64,000 bases of DNA from Streptosporangiaceae bacterium (GTDB lineage: Bacteria > Actinomycetota > Actinomycetes > Streptosporangiales > Streptosporangiaceae): contig JASHTQ010000070.1 in assembly GCA_030040475.1 (NCBI GenBank), positions 1 through 64,000 on the forward strand, read 5' to 3'. A program made the translations under genes and the position numbers. The notes beneath the pieces were generated by a model, which was not told the DNA's origin, did not search any database, and worked only from the letters and a program-made list of their open reading frames with translations. Shown here in pieces: positions 8,639 to 15,974 of the stretch; position 1 is the first letter of the stretch; each line of letters starts with the position of its first letter.

Positions 8639-9703
8639 CTAACCAGGAATCCGCCGCCATGCCGGGCGCGATAGCTGGCCGGTCGGGGGCCCGAAGGCCG
8701 ACTGCTTGCCCGGGCCGCCCACGACAAGGACACCGAGGTCCTCGGGACATGTGATGATCGGTATGCGGTCCAGCCGCTGCGCATCCAGGCCGAGCGAGTG
8801 ATAGTAGGGCTTCTGGCTGTGGTGATACCGCAAGAAATCGAATTGCGCCTTTCCGATCATGGCAGATGGCAGGCGAGCGTGCTGGAAAATGAACTCCTGG
8901 ATATCGCGGCGGCTGAATCCGTCGTTGGCGATCACGGCCGCATGTTCCGGGCTGAGGAACAGAAACTGCTCTGATGTGCCCAGGTAAACCGAGTTCGTGC
9001 CGCCGCCCACCATCGCGGCGCACACCGTCGTGAGCAGGTCCTCCGCGGTGTAGCTGGCCGAGTCGTGGATGTTGTGCGGATTCTCAAGCGCGGCCACGGT
9101 GACAATCGACTCATCAGGTGAGTAGCCGAGCGACACCCGGTAAGGCTCCCAGGGAGAATCGGCCTCGTTCTCCGCGAAGCAATAGCTGAACTTGGAGGGC
9201 TGGCCCTGCGTCGACATGTCGCCGACCCCTGGCGCGGCGCCGCCCAGATTGATCATCAGAAGGCGTATCGCTCTGCCGATCGTCGAATTTGCCCGGGACC
9301 CGCCGCCAAAGGCGCCCGAGCGCGAGTTCATCTTGATCCGGTCGGCGATCGGGCCGCTGACCAGTATCATCGGAGAATGCGGGGCGGTAGTAGCCTGGAC
9401 GCCGATAAGGTTGAATCGGTCGTCCATCATCGCCTCCACGGCCGCCACAACGACAGGCATGTACTCCGGGCGGCACCCGGCCATTGCCGAATTGATGGCA
9501 ATCTTCTCGATAGTGACCGGGGCCCAAGCCGGGGGAATCTTTCCGATGACCTCGTCGGCGTCTCGTCCGGAAGACGCGATGAACTCGCCCACGCGCTGCG
9601 GAGAGGCCGGGACCACGGGCAGGCCGTCGCCGAGCCCTCGTCGTTCCAGGTCCTCCATCATGGCCTCGTAGCTCTGGTAGGTCCACACCTCTGAGGTCGT
9701 CAT
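8639..9703 (-). CDS. Conserved partner protein of a UGSC-family (seleno)protein
   Basis: A 354-residue protein of uncharacterised function. From memory of similar pairs, its features are DGLPVVPASPQRV near residue 27, KIAINSAMAGCRPEYMPVVV, NLIGVQATTAPHSP, the Gly-rich AFGGGSRANSTIGRA, and TQGQPSKFSYCFAENE. Proteins with this pattern are commonly encoded beside UGSC proteins. Here the start ATG overlaps the stop of the UGSC gene by ATGA, so the pair is translationally coupled. Cysteines lie in AGCRPE, YCFAE and ITCPED and could take part in redox or metal chemistry, but I cannot assign a reaction. No signal peptide or membrane segment is visible. Confidence 0.75.
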   Translation of the reverse strand: MTTSEVWTYQSYEAMMEDLERRGLGDGLPVVPASPQRVGEFIASSGRDADEVIGKIPPAWAPVTIEKIAINSAMAGCRPEYMPVVVAAVEAMMDDRFNLIGVQATTAPHSPMILVSGPIADRIKMNSRSGAFGGGSRANSTIGRAIRLLMINLGGAAPGVGDMSTQGQPSKFSYCFAENEADSPWEPYRVSLGYSPDESIVTVAALENPHNIHDSASYTAEDLLTTVCAAMVGGGTNSVYLGTSEQFLFLSPEHAAVIANDGFSRRDIQEFIFQHARLPSAMIGKAQFDFLRYHHSQKPYYHSLGLDAQRLDRIPIITCPEDLGVLVVGGPGKQSAFGPPTGQLSRPAWRRIPG

Positions 9704-10242
9704 GATGGTGATCCAGGTCCCCAGATGAGCGCGGCCACTACGACGGCCAGATCCCGGCCGCGTGCCACGGCCAACTCCGGCGCGATACCGCCAAGCGGCG
9801 GCGGGATCTCAACGAAACGAAGGCTCGCGGCCCCCATGCCGTCGGCGATAATCCGTCCGAGCCCGACGAACGTCTCGGTGGTGACGACGATCGCCGGCAC
9901 ACCTGCCTGCTCGAGGAAAACCGAGTCGCGGACACTCCACGACGTGCAACCGCCTCAATCGGCCATCGCGGAGACGACGAGGTCGCTGGTCGCGATGATC
10001 TCCGCTCTGATCGGCTCGGGGACGGGTATGTTGGCGTGCTCCTTCTCGAACCGGCGGATCGCGCCTACCGGGTACCCGCCGAGGCCTTCGATCAGGCCCG
10101 CGAAGAGCTGGTCGACGTTCGGCTTCCTGTTGCTCAGCAGCGCCACGTTCGGCTTAGCCCGGTTCACCTGCCGGACGTCCATGGAGGCGGCGCTCGGGGC
10201 CTCTCGCACGCCTGGGTTGAGGATCGAGAAACTGGTCATCAT
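9700..10242 (-). CDS. UGSC-family selenoprotein with in-frame TGA (Sec96)
   Basis: Read through one in-frame TGA (9957-9955), this gene gives a 180-residue protein. The first 95 residues run from MMTSFSILNPG to DLVVSAMAD. After TGA the same frame continues GGCTSWSVRDSVFLEQAGVP and IVVTTETFVGLG, then PPPLGGIAPE, to a stop at 9702-9700. The match to the UGSC (seleno)protein family, in which selenocysteine or Cys precedes Gly-Ser-Cys and a TSWSVHDxxxLE-type block, is strong on both sides of the TGA. Here the motif is U-G-G-C. A hairpin follows the TGA at SECIS distance. ATG at 10242 follows GGAAGG; a second ATG is adjacent. Function is unknown, though a redox Sec/Cys pair is likely. A plain nonsense mutation is the alternative, and a conventional gene caller would split the gene. 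Confidence 0.85.
9925..9943 (-). promoter_or_regulatory. Bacterial SECIS-like hairpin
   Basis: In the mRNA the stem GUCGUGG / CCGCGAC (7 pairs, one G-U) closes a 5-nt loop AGUGU. The loop begins 18 nt after the UGA and has G as its second base, meeting the usual bacterial SECIS criteria of distance and loop G. Confidence 0.65.
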
Positions 10243-10278
10243 GACACCTTCCGCGCCGAGGGTCGCGAGCCCGCCTGA

Positions 10279-10306
10279 CCTATCGGGTCATTGTACAACA
10301 CTGGGC
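10279..10306 (-). promoter_or_regulatory. Probable promoter of the UGSC selenoprotein gene
   Basis: On the minus strand TACAAT (10295-10290) is a good -10 about 48 bp before the ATG. The -35 is not clear. CGATAGG at 10285-10279 resembles one arm of the operator found at other operons, but the paired half-sites are lost, so regulation may differ here. Confidence 0.4.
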
Positions 10307-10496
10307 GGATTGAACCACAACACCGGAAGGGCATGACTTGACCGCTCGGCGAGCGTGAGGAGGCTGCGCGGTTGGGTGTTCTCGTCTCGCGGGCGCAGTC
10401 AGCCGCCGGGCCGGCCGGGGATGTCTTGCCGAGCGTGTTGCGGGGACCATTCCGCGCACGCTGTAAGGCGATCCCGGCGGTCGCGGACTGGGGCTG

Positions 10497-11228
10497 TCAG
10501 CGGGCGCCGAGCGCGGAACGCGACCGTTGCGGCTGGCAGCGCTTTGCCGCCGCGCGCAGGGCGCCGACCACCTCGGAGCGCTTGGCACGAGTGAGCCGGA
10601 AAACGGGCACGGCTACCGTCAGCGACGCGAAGGGGTAGTCGCTCTCGTCCAGGAGCGCGCAGGCGAAGCTGACGAACTCGCTTGAGTCGACCGTGGCATA
10701 GCCCTTGGCGCGGGCTTCGGAGAGCAGCTTTGCCAATTCCTCGTCAGTGTCCTCATCCGACGGGACGCCGCCGTCGCCCTCGGGCAACGCCGCCGTGATC
10801 GAGACCGCCGCGGCCGATCGAGCGGAAATGCTGTCGCCAGGATTGAACTCCAGGCGCACCGGGGCCGCGCTGGTGGCCGCCTCGAGAATGGTCATGTGGT
10901 TCTCTTGCGGTGCGCTCAGGAAGACCGTCTCGCCAAGCTGGTCACGCAGCCTGGTCATCTCGGCGACGGCGCGCTCAAGCAGTTGGAGCCGGCCGGCCCT
11001 GCGCATCAGGTTGAGCGGGCGCATGTTGACCTGCCACTTTCGCGGGAGCCCCGGAGCCGGGGTGATCCAGCCTCCTGCGTACAAGGTGAGGAGTATCCGT
11101 TGTACCCGGCTCTTGTCCAGGTCCGTCAGGCGCGCGAGCTCGCTTACCCCAATCGGCTGCTCCTGGATGACCCGCTCGAATACGGCAAGCGTATGGAATG
11201 CGGAATCGATACTCTGTACCCCGGTCAC
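10497..11228 (-). CDS. IclR-family transcriptional regulator (copy 1)
   Basis: A 243-residue DNA-binding regulator. The N-terminal winged helix-turn-helix covers about residues 1-70 (VQSIDSAFHTLAVFE, SELARLTDLDKSRVQRIL), followed by the IclR effector domain with ETVFLSAPQENHMTILE. Closest in this window to the copy at 26109-26840: both read PRKWQVNMRPLNL. The GTG start has TATACT exactly 6 nt upstream and no Shine-Dalgarno, suggesting leaderless expression. It lies 69 bp after the mycofactocin-type SDR and 254 bp before the UGSC gene, so it may control either. Confidence 0.9.
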   Translation of the reverse strand: MTGVQSIDSAFHTLAVFERVIQEQPIGVSELARLTDLDKSRVQRILLTLYAGGWITPAPGLPRKWQVNMRPLNLMRRAGRLQLLERAVAEMTRLRDQLGETVFLSAPQENHMTILEAATSAAPVRLEFNPGDSISARSAAAVSITAALPEGDGGVPSDEDTDEELAKLLSEARAKGYATVDSSEFVSFACALLDESDYPFASLTVAVPVFRLTRAKRSEVVGALRAAAKRCQPQRSRSALGAR

Positions 11229-11234
11229 GACCGG

Positions 11235-11240
11235 AGTATA
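11235..11240 (-). promoter_or_regulatory. Leaderless -10 box of IclR copy 1
   Basis: TATACT within GATATACT on the minus strand ends 6 nt before the GTG start, so transcription would begin at the start codon. No good -35 is visible. Confidence 0.55.
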
Positions 11241-11297
11241 TCGGGCGTTCGCAGAGTGACGGTAGCGGGCCAGGACGGCCCGGGCGGCTGCGATGCC

Positions 11298-12110
11298 TCA
11301 GCGGATCAGGAAGCCGGCATCGACGGGGAGTGTGACTCCCGTGATGTAGCGGGCGTCATCGGAAGCCAGGAACACGACGGCGTTGCTGACATCGACCGGG
11401 TCGATCAGCTCCACGGGCATCGGGTTCCACAGCCCGGAGACCTGCTCTGGATGCTGGGCCGAGAACTCCCTGAACTCCGGGTTGGCGACCATCGGAGTGT
11501 CGACACCCGTCGGGTGCAGGGTATTCACGCGGATACTGTGCGGCGCGAGCCGGGCGGCGTACATCCGCATGAGTCCGACGACACCGTGCTTGGCGGCGAC
11601 GTATCCAGCCGAACCAGGCTCGATGTTCTTCGACAGGCCGGTCAGGCCAGCGGTGGAACTCGTGATGATGATCGAACCGCCCGCGCCGCGTTCGATCATG
11701 TCGTGCACGACGGTGTCGATGACGTTGAAAACACCCGACAGCATTACGTCGATCGCGTCGAACCAAGCCTGCCTCGTGCTTCGGATCGTCGGCATGATGC
11801 CGGCGTTTGGCAGCACGATGTCGACGGGGCCGAAGACGCCCACGCCCGCGTCGTAGACGGCCTCGACCTGGTCACGGTCGCGGACGTCCGCGACCCGGGC
11901 GAGGATCTTGCCTCCGGCGGCTTGGACGTCGGCGACGGTCTGATCGAGATCTTCTTTCGTCGCCATCTTGTAGAAGACCGAGGGGATCTGATCGCAGAGG
12001 TCGAGCGCGATGATTGCGGCGCCTTCTTCGGCGAGCCGCACCGCGTGTGAGCGGCCCTGGCCCCTGGCCGCGCCGGTAATAAAGGCGACCTTCCCGTCTA
12101 GTCTGCCCAT
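11298..12110 (-). CDS. Mycofactocin-coupled SDR oxidoreductase
   Basis: A 270-residue short-chain dehydrogenase: TGAARGQG at residues 12-19 is the nucleotide-binding loop, NAGI follows near 104, and YVAAK is the active-site pair. The early stretch GRSHAVRLAEEGA followed by IIALDLCDQIPSV is the signature I know from mycofactocin-coupled SDRs, which hold NAD tightly and pass electrons to the mycofactocin peptide cofactor. It would oxidise a secondary alcohol such as a terpenoid or steroid-type hydroxyl. It begins 23 bp after a promoter-operator element of the shared regulon. Confidence 0.88.
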   Translation of the reverse strand: MGRLDGKVAFITGAARGQGRSHAVRLAEEGAAIIALDLCDQIPSVFYKMATKEDLDQTVADVQAAGGKILARVADVRDRDQVEAVYDAGVGVFGPVDIVLPNAGIMPTIRSTRQAWFDAIDVMLSGVFNVIDTVVHDMIERGAGGSIIITSSTAGLTGLSKNIEPGSAGYVAAKHGVVGLMRMYAARLAPHSIRVNTLHPTGVDTPMVANPEFREFSAQHPEQVSGLWNPMPVELIDPVDVSNAVVFLASDDARYITGVTLPVDAGFLIR

Positions 12111-12132
12111 CCCGTCGCTTTCCGCTCAGATT

Positions 12133-12191
12133 TGTATCGCATATCAATACAGTACGTATTACACGGTACTTCGGGGACATTCGGACGTCAA
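12133..12191 (-). promoter_or_regulatory. Promoter and operator of the mycofactocin-type SDR
   Basis: Minus strand: TTGACG (12191-12186), 17-bp spacer, TACCGT (12168-12163), then the operator at 12133-12160. On the plus strand the operator reads TGTATCG, 6 bp, AATAC, 5 bp, GTATT. It is one of the best copies, and its AATAC-N5-GTATT core shares 15 identical bases with the copy at 17419. Confidence 0.75.
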
Positions 12192-12264
12192 GGACCCCGG
12201 AGCACGCAAAGCTCCCGGCTGCCGCCACCCGAACGCCGTCGGTAACCACCACAATGGAGGATCG

Positions 12265-12999
12265 TTAGCGATCGGTCGTGCTCGCGCCGGGCGAGTCGGC
12301 CGACGCGCAGCGGTCGACGGCGGCCAGCAGGCTGGAGACGATGTCGCCGCGCTTCGCCTTTGTCACCCGGAACGTCGGCGCCGCGACCGTGAGCGCGGCG
12401 AACGGGAATCCGATCTCGTCCGGGATCGCCACGGAGAAAGCCACGAAATCCCCTGAATCGAGGATCGCGTAATGCCTGGCTCTGGCCTCGGCCACGCGTT
12501 GCTCAAGGCTGGCATCGGACTTTCCCTCGAGAAGATAGGGATCTGAGCCGTCCGGCAGCGCGGCGAGGATTGCCACCGCCGAAGATGACTGCGGCGAGAA
12601 ACTGTCACCCGGATTGAACTCGATGCGCAGCGGCGTAGTGCTCTTGGCCGTGTCCAGTACCACCATGCGTCCGCCCTGCGGGGCGCTGAGGAATACGGTC
12701 TCGCCGAGCAGGTCACGAAGATAGGTCATCTGAGCGACGGCACGTTCCAGCAGGTACAGGCGCCCCGCACGGCGAAGGATGTTCAGCGGACGGCTGGCTA
12801 CCTGCCAACGGCGCCGGGGGCCGGGCGCCGGCATGATCCAGTTCGCATCGTTGAGGGTGAGCAGAATGCGCTGAACCCTGCTCTTATCCATGTCGGCAGC
12901 ACGCGCAAGTTCGCTCACTCCCACCGGCTGGAGCTGGGCGAGCTTCTCGAACACCAGTAGGGTATGCAGGGCGGCGTCGATGCTCTGAACACGGGTCAC
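12265..12999 (-). CDS. IclR-family transcriptional regulator (copy 2)
   Basis: A 244-residue regulator with winged HTH (VQSIDAALHTLLVFEK, SELARAADMDKSRVQRIL) and effector domain (ETVFLSAPQGGRMVVLD). The open frame extends to 13137 but that part overlaps the preceding gene and has low-complexity content. GTG at 12999 aligns with the starts of the other three copies and has TATCCT exactly 6 nt upstream. It is closest to the copy at 35415-36149 (PRRRWQVASRPLNILRRAGR). It sits 38 bp after the DUF35 gene, at the tail of the binding-protein and aldolase operon it may regulate. Confidence 0.9.
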   Translation of the reverse strand: MTRVQSIDAALHTLLVFEKLAQLQPVGVSELARAADMDKSRVQRILLTLNDANWIMPAPGPRRRWQVASRPLNILRRAGRLYLLERAVAQMTYLRDLLGETVFLSAPQGGRMVVLDTAKSTTPLRIEFNPGDSFSPQSSSAVAILAALPDGSDPYLLEGKSDASLEQRVAEARARHYAILDSGDFVAFSVAIPDEIGFPFAALTVAAPTFRVTKAKRGDIVSSLLAAVDRCASADSPGASTTDR

Positions 13000-13005
13000 G
13001 CACGA

Positions 13006-13011
13006 AGGATA
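13006..13011 (-). promoter_or_regulatory. Leaderless -10 box of IclR copy 2
   Basis: TATCCT within GATATCCT on the minus strand lies exactly 6 nt before the GTG at 12999, the same spacing as for copies 1 and 4. Confidence 0.5.
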
Positions 13012-13037
13012 TCGGCATCCGACACAGACGGATGGCT

Positions 13038-13469
13038 CTACTCGGCCGGCCGGAAGCAGGGGAGGCTGATCTCTTCCGTGACCGGCTCGAATTGAACCTG
13101 CACCCGCATGCCCGTGCGCACATCCGCCGGGTCGCAATCGACGATGTTCGTCATCATCTCGTAGCCCTCATCCAGGCTTACGATGGCCACGACATACGGC
13201 GTGCGGAATGCGGGAGTCTGCGGCCGCTCGACAATCGTGAAGCTATAGACCGAACCGAGCCCGGCCGACTCCTGCCAGTCCAACGCCACGTGCAGCTCGC
13301 GGGTGCAGAATGCTTGCGGCGGGAAAACCGCGGTGCCGCAGATGCCGCAGCGCTGATAGGTCAGGCGGCCGTCGCGGCAGGCCGCCCAGTACGGCTCGCT
13401 GATCTGGGTCGGCACCGGTACTGGCCGCTGAAACCCCTCGTTGATGATGCTGGAGTGGCCGGAGTCCAT
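13038..13469 (-). CDS. DUF35 / OB-fold acyl-CoA-associated protein (copy 1)
   Basis: A 143-residue protein with an N-terminal zinc-ribbon-like part (CGICG near residue 36; the second Cys pair is reduced to one Cys in AFCTREL) followed by an OB-fold (GSVYSFTIVERPQTPAFRTPYVVAIV). DUF35 proteins pair with thiolase-like or aldolase-like enzymes and help bind the CoA substrate. Its neighbour 15 bp upstream is such an enzyme. One of three such pairs in this window. Confidence 0.85.
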   Translation of the reverse strand: MDSGHSSIINEGFQRPVPVPTQISEPYWAACRDGRLTYQRCGICGTAVFPPQAFCTRELHVALDWQESAGLGSVYSFTIVERPQTPAFRTPYVVAIVSLDEGYEMMTNIVDCDPADVRTGMRVQVQFEPVTEEISLPCFRPAE

Positions 13470-13484
13470 GATTGTGCCCTTCCG

Positions 13485-14642
13485 CTAGTCCCGCGCCAGC
13501 AGGACAACGCTGTACGACCATGCGGCAAGGGCCAGCTGTGCGTTGGGGACCTGGTTGACCGCGGACGTGCCGCGCAGCTGCCTGACCGCCTGGATCACCC
13601 GCTGCATCGACTGCGAGCCGCCGGAATGCGAGTACGACATCAACCCGCCGTCGGTCGATATCGGCAGCTTGCCGTTCGGCTCGATGATCCCGGAGGTAAC
13701 GAAGTCGCCGCCCTCGCCCAGATCGCAGTAACGGTAGGCTTCCAGCGCCCGGATGATCTCCCAGGAGAAGTTGTCGTAGATCTCCAGCACGTCAACGTCC
13801 TCCCGCCGGATGCCTGCCTGGCCGAACGCCAGATCGGCGGAACGTCGGCCCAGCAGGCCCTTCCGCTCGTACGTCGGCGGATAGGTGTACTCGGGTCCCC
13901 ACTGCTCGGCGGCCGCGCCGATGATCCGCACCGGCGCGCTCTTGAGGTCGCGCGCCCGGTCGGCGGCCGCCAGGACCATGGCCGCGCCGCCCTCGCACGT
14001 CATCGAGCAGTCGAGGAGGTGGAACGGCCAGGCAACGACCCGCGAACCGAGGATGTCATCAGGGGTGAACGGACCACGGCCGTAGTAGACCGCCTCCGGG
14101 TTGATGTGCCCGTTATTCCTCACCACCGCGGCGACATGGGCGGCCTGCTCGGGAGTCGTGCCGTACAGGTGCATGTGACGCTGCGCGAGCAGCGCCCATT
14201 CGGCGGGAGTGTGCAGGCCCCAGGTCTCGATGAACTCGTTGGGCGGCCGGGTCCAGGGCGCCGTCGACTTGCGGTCGGTGTAGAGCCCGGCCTGAGCCGA
14301 GGACAAGAGCGCGACGTCGCAGTGCCCCGCGGCGATCGCCAGCGACGCCTCGACGACGGCGTCGGGCGAGACGTGCGTGCGGCCGAGCCAGTAGTACGGC
14401 GCACCGACCTTATAGGCGAAGTCGTTGCCGACCGACGCGGATCCGATCTGGACATTGAATCCATCGACATCGCCGAGCGTCAGGCCGGCGTCGGCGAGCG
14501 CGCCGTTGACGGCCTCGACCGTCAGCGAGTTCGACGTCTCGCCGTCAAGCTGGCGCGCCTGCCTTGTCTGATAGATGCCAGCGACCACGACATCGCGCAG
14601 CCCTCGACGCGGGACGACCAATCCAGCCTCCGATCCGGACAT
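13485..14642 (-). CDS. Thiolase-fold protein, probably aldolase-like (Ltp2 type)
   Basis: A 385-residue thiolase-superfamily protein of the lipid-transfer (SCP-x) branch. It lacks the nucleophilic Cys expected in true thiolases: that region reads VEASLAIAAGHCD. The usual HD in the later motif is replaced by Tyr (EIYDNFS). Both changes match Ltp2-type retro-aldolases, which pair with a DUF35 protein to cleave beta-hydroxy acyl-CoA side chains. The DUF35 partner follows 15 bp downstream. Function as a C-C lyase is inferred. It is cotranscribed with two binding proteins. Confidence 0.78.
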   Translation of the reverse strand: MSGSEAGLVVPRRGLRDVVVAGIYQTRQARQLDGETSNSLTVEAVNGALADAGLTLGDVDGFNVQIGSASVGNDFAYKVGAPYYWLGRTHVSPDAVVEASLAIAAGHCDVALLSSAQAGLYTDRKSTAPWTRPPNEFIETWGLHTPAEWALLAQRHMHLYGTTPEQAAHVAAVVRNNGHINPEAVYYGRGPFTPDDILGSRVVAWPFHLLDCSMTCEGGAAMVLAAADRARDLKSAPVRIIGAAAEQWGPEYTYPPTYERKGLLGRRSADLAFGQAGIRREDVDVLEIYDNFSWEIIRALEAYRYCDLGEGGDFVTSGIIEPNGKLPISTDGGLMSYSHSGGSQSMQRVIQAVRQLRGTSAVNQVPNAQLALAAWSYSVVLLARD

Positions 14643-14649
14643 TTCTTCC

Positions 14650-15861
14650 CTACAGCTTGCCGATGAAGTGCAGCTTGCCGCTCTCCACCTTGTAGTAGAT
14701 GATCCCGTTCGCGCAGGTCGACGTCGCCGGCGCGGGCCCGGGGCAGCTTATGGACGTGTCGCCCATCACTACCGGTCCCTTGTACGACTGCAGGAGGTGG
14801 GCTATGGCGCTTGACGTCAGTTCCGGTGCCCCGCGCAGCACGTCCGCCGCCGTCATGACCAGGCCCCAGCCTTCTTCGGCGAAGTTCGGGATCGGCTGAC
14901 CCGGATAGTGCTGATTCCACACCTTGTTGAACAGGGCCACGTCGGCGTCGCCTGCCGACCCCACGGCGGAGGCGATCTTCGTCGTCGACGGAACGATCCA
15001 GCCGTTGAGCAGGGCCGCGTTGCTCTCAGCCTCGCTGGTCGTCGGGCAGCTGGCCGAGCCTCGTACTATCGGCGGCGAGATTCCCAGGGTTCGGAAAGCC
15101 TCGGCCACCGCCAGGCAGTTGACCACGGAAACCTCGACGAAGCCCGCCGTGCGAGCCCCCGATTCCGCCACCTGTGCCGTGACGTCAGCGGCTCCGGGCG
15201 GAACCTCGATCGCCTTGAACGCGATGCCGTTCTCCTTCATCACCTGGGCCTCGATCTTCTCAAAGGAGACCGTCGATGCCTCACCCTCGTAAATCATGGA
15301 GACGGACTTTGGCCGGGGGTTCAAGTTCAGGATGTCGGCGGCCGCGGACTGGTAGAAATTCCCGCCGGGAAAGTAGAAGTACGTGTCCGGGGCGGCGTAG
15401 TCGGCCGGCGTAGTGGCACTGCCGCCGAGCGTTGGCTTATGCGCCGCCGCCATGGCCGCGTAGTACGGCGCGCCATTGAAGTTCAGCCCGGAAATGGCGA
15501 ACGGCATCGAGCTGTTATCCGCGAATTCCTGCCCGCATTCCTGAGATGACTGGGCATCGTTCTTTACGTCGCAGGTAATCAGCGTCACTTTGTGATGATC
15601 GATGCCGCCGGCCTCCTGGTTAAGATATTCCACGGCAAGCTGGGCAGCCACGGTAACCCCGGGAAATGACGTCGTGCCGGTGTTCATGTTCGCCAGCCCG
15701 ATGTCCAGTACCGCGCCGGAACTTGCCGTGGCCGACGCTGACTGCGAAACGCTGGCCGTGCCGCTGCTGCTGTTGCTGCTGCCAGCGCAGGCAGCGAGGA
15801 TCAACACCGCGCTCGAGACCGTGGCCGCCACGGTTAGCCGGGCCAGGTGAACTGCGCACAT
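14650..15861 (-). CDS. ABC transporter substrate-binding lipoprotein, Liv type (copy 2)
   Basis: A 403-residue secreted lipoprotein: short hydrophobic signal, lipobox LAAC near residue 25, Ser-rich linker, then LDIGLANMNTGTTSFPGV and the shared CDVKNDAQSSQECGQ block. ISCPGP and CANGIIYYKV lie at the C-terminus. ATG at 15861 has GGAG nine nt upstream. It follows binding-protein copy 3 in the same operon, an unusual tandem of two receptors without a permease between them. The ligand is probably an organic acid, amide or similar small molecule rather than necessarily an amino acid. Confidence 0.88.
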   Translation of the reverse strand: MCAVHLARLTVAATVSSAVLILAACAGSSNSSSGTASVSQSASATASSGAVLDIGLANMNTGTTSFPGVTVAAQLAVEYLNQEAGGIDHHKVTLITCDVKNDAQSSQECGQEFADNSSMPFAISGLNFNGAPYYAAMAAAHKPTLGGSATTPADYAAPDTYFYFPGGNFYQSAAADILNLNPRPKSVSMIYEGEASTVSFEKIEAQVMKENGIAFKAIEVPPGAADVTAQVAESGARTAGFVEVSVVNCLAVAEAFRTLGISPPIVRGSASCPTTSEAESNAALLNGWIVPSTTKIASAVGSAGDADVALFNKVWNQHYPGQPIPNFAEEGWGLVMTAADVLRGAPELTSSAIAHLLQSYKGPVVMGDTSISCPGPAPATSTCANGIIYYKVESGKLHFIGKL

Positions 15862-15974
15862 GCCCTATGTCTCCTTCAATCAGAAGTTATTTGCTGGTCA
15901 AGATCTCCCGACGGCGTGGCTCGCGCGGACGGGCATGGCCCGGTCAACGGCCGGACCATGCCCGCGCCTGCCGG

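Noticed and set aside
9700..10242. Reading the UGSC gene as two separate small genes or a pseudogene
   Set aside because: The two parts are in one frame with only a TGA between them, the residues on both sides match one family, and a SECIS-like hairpin follows. No other damage is visible.
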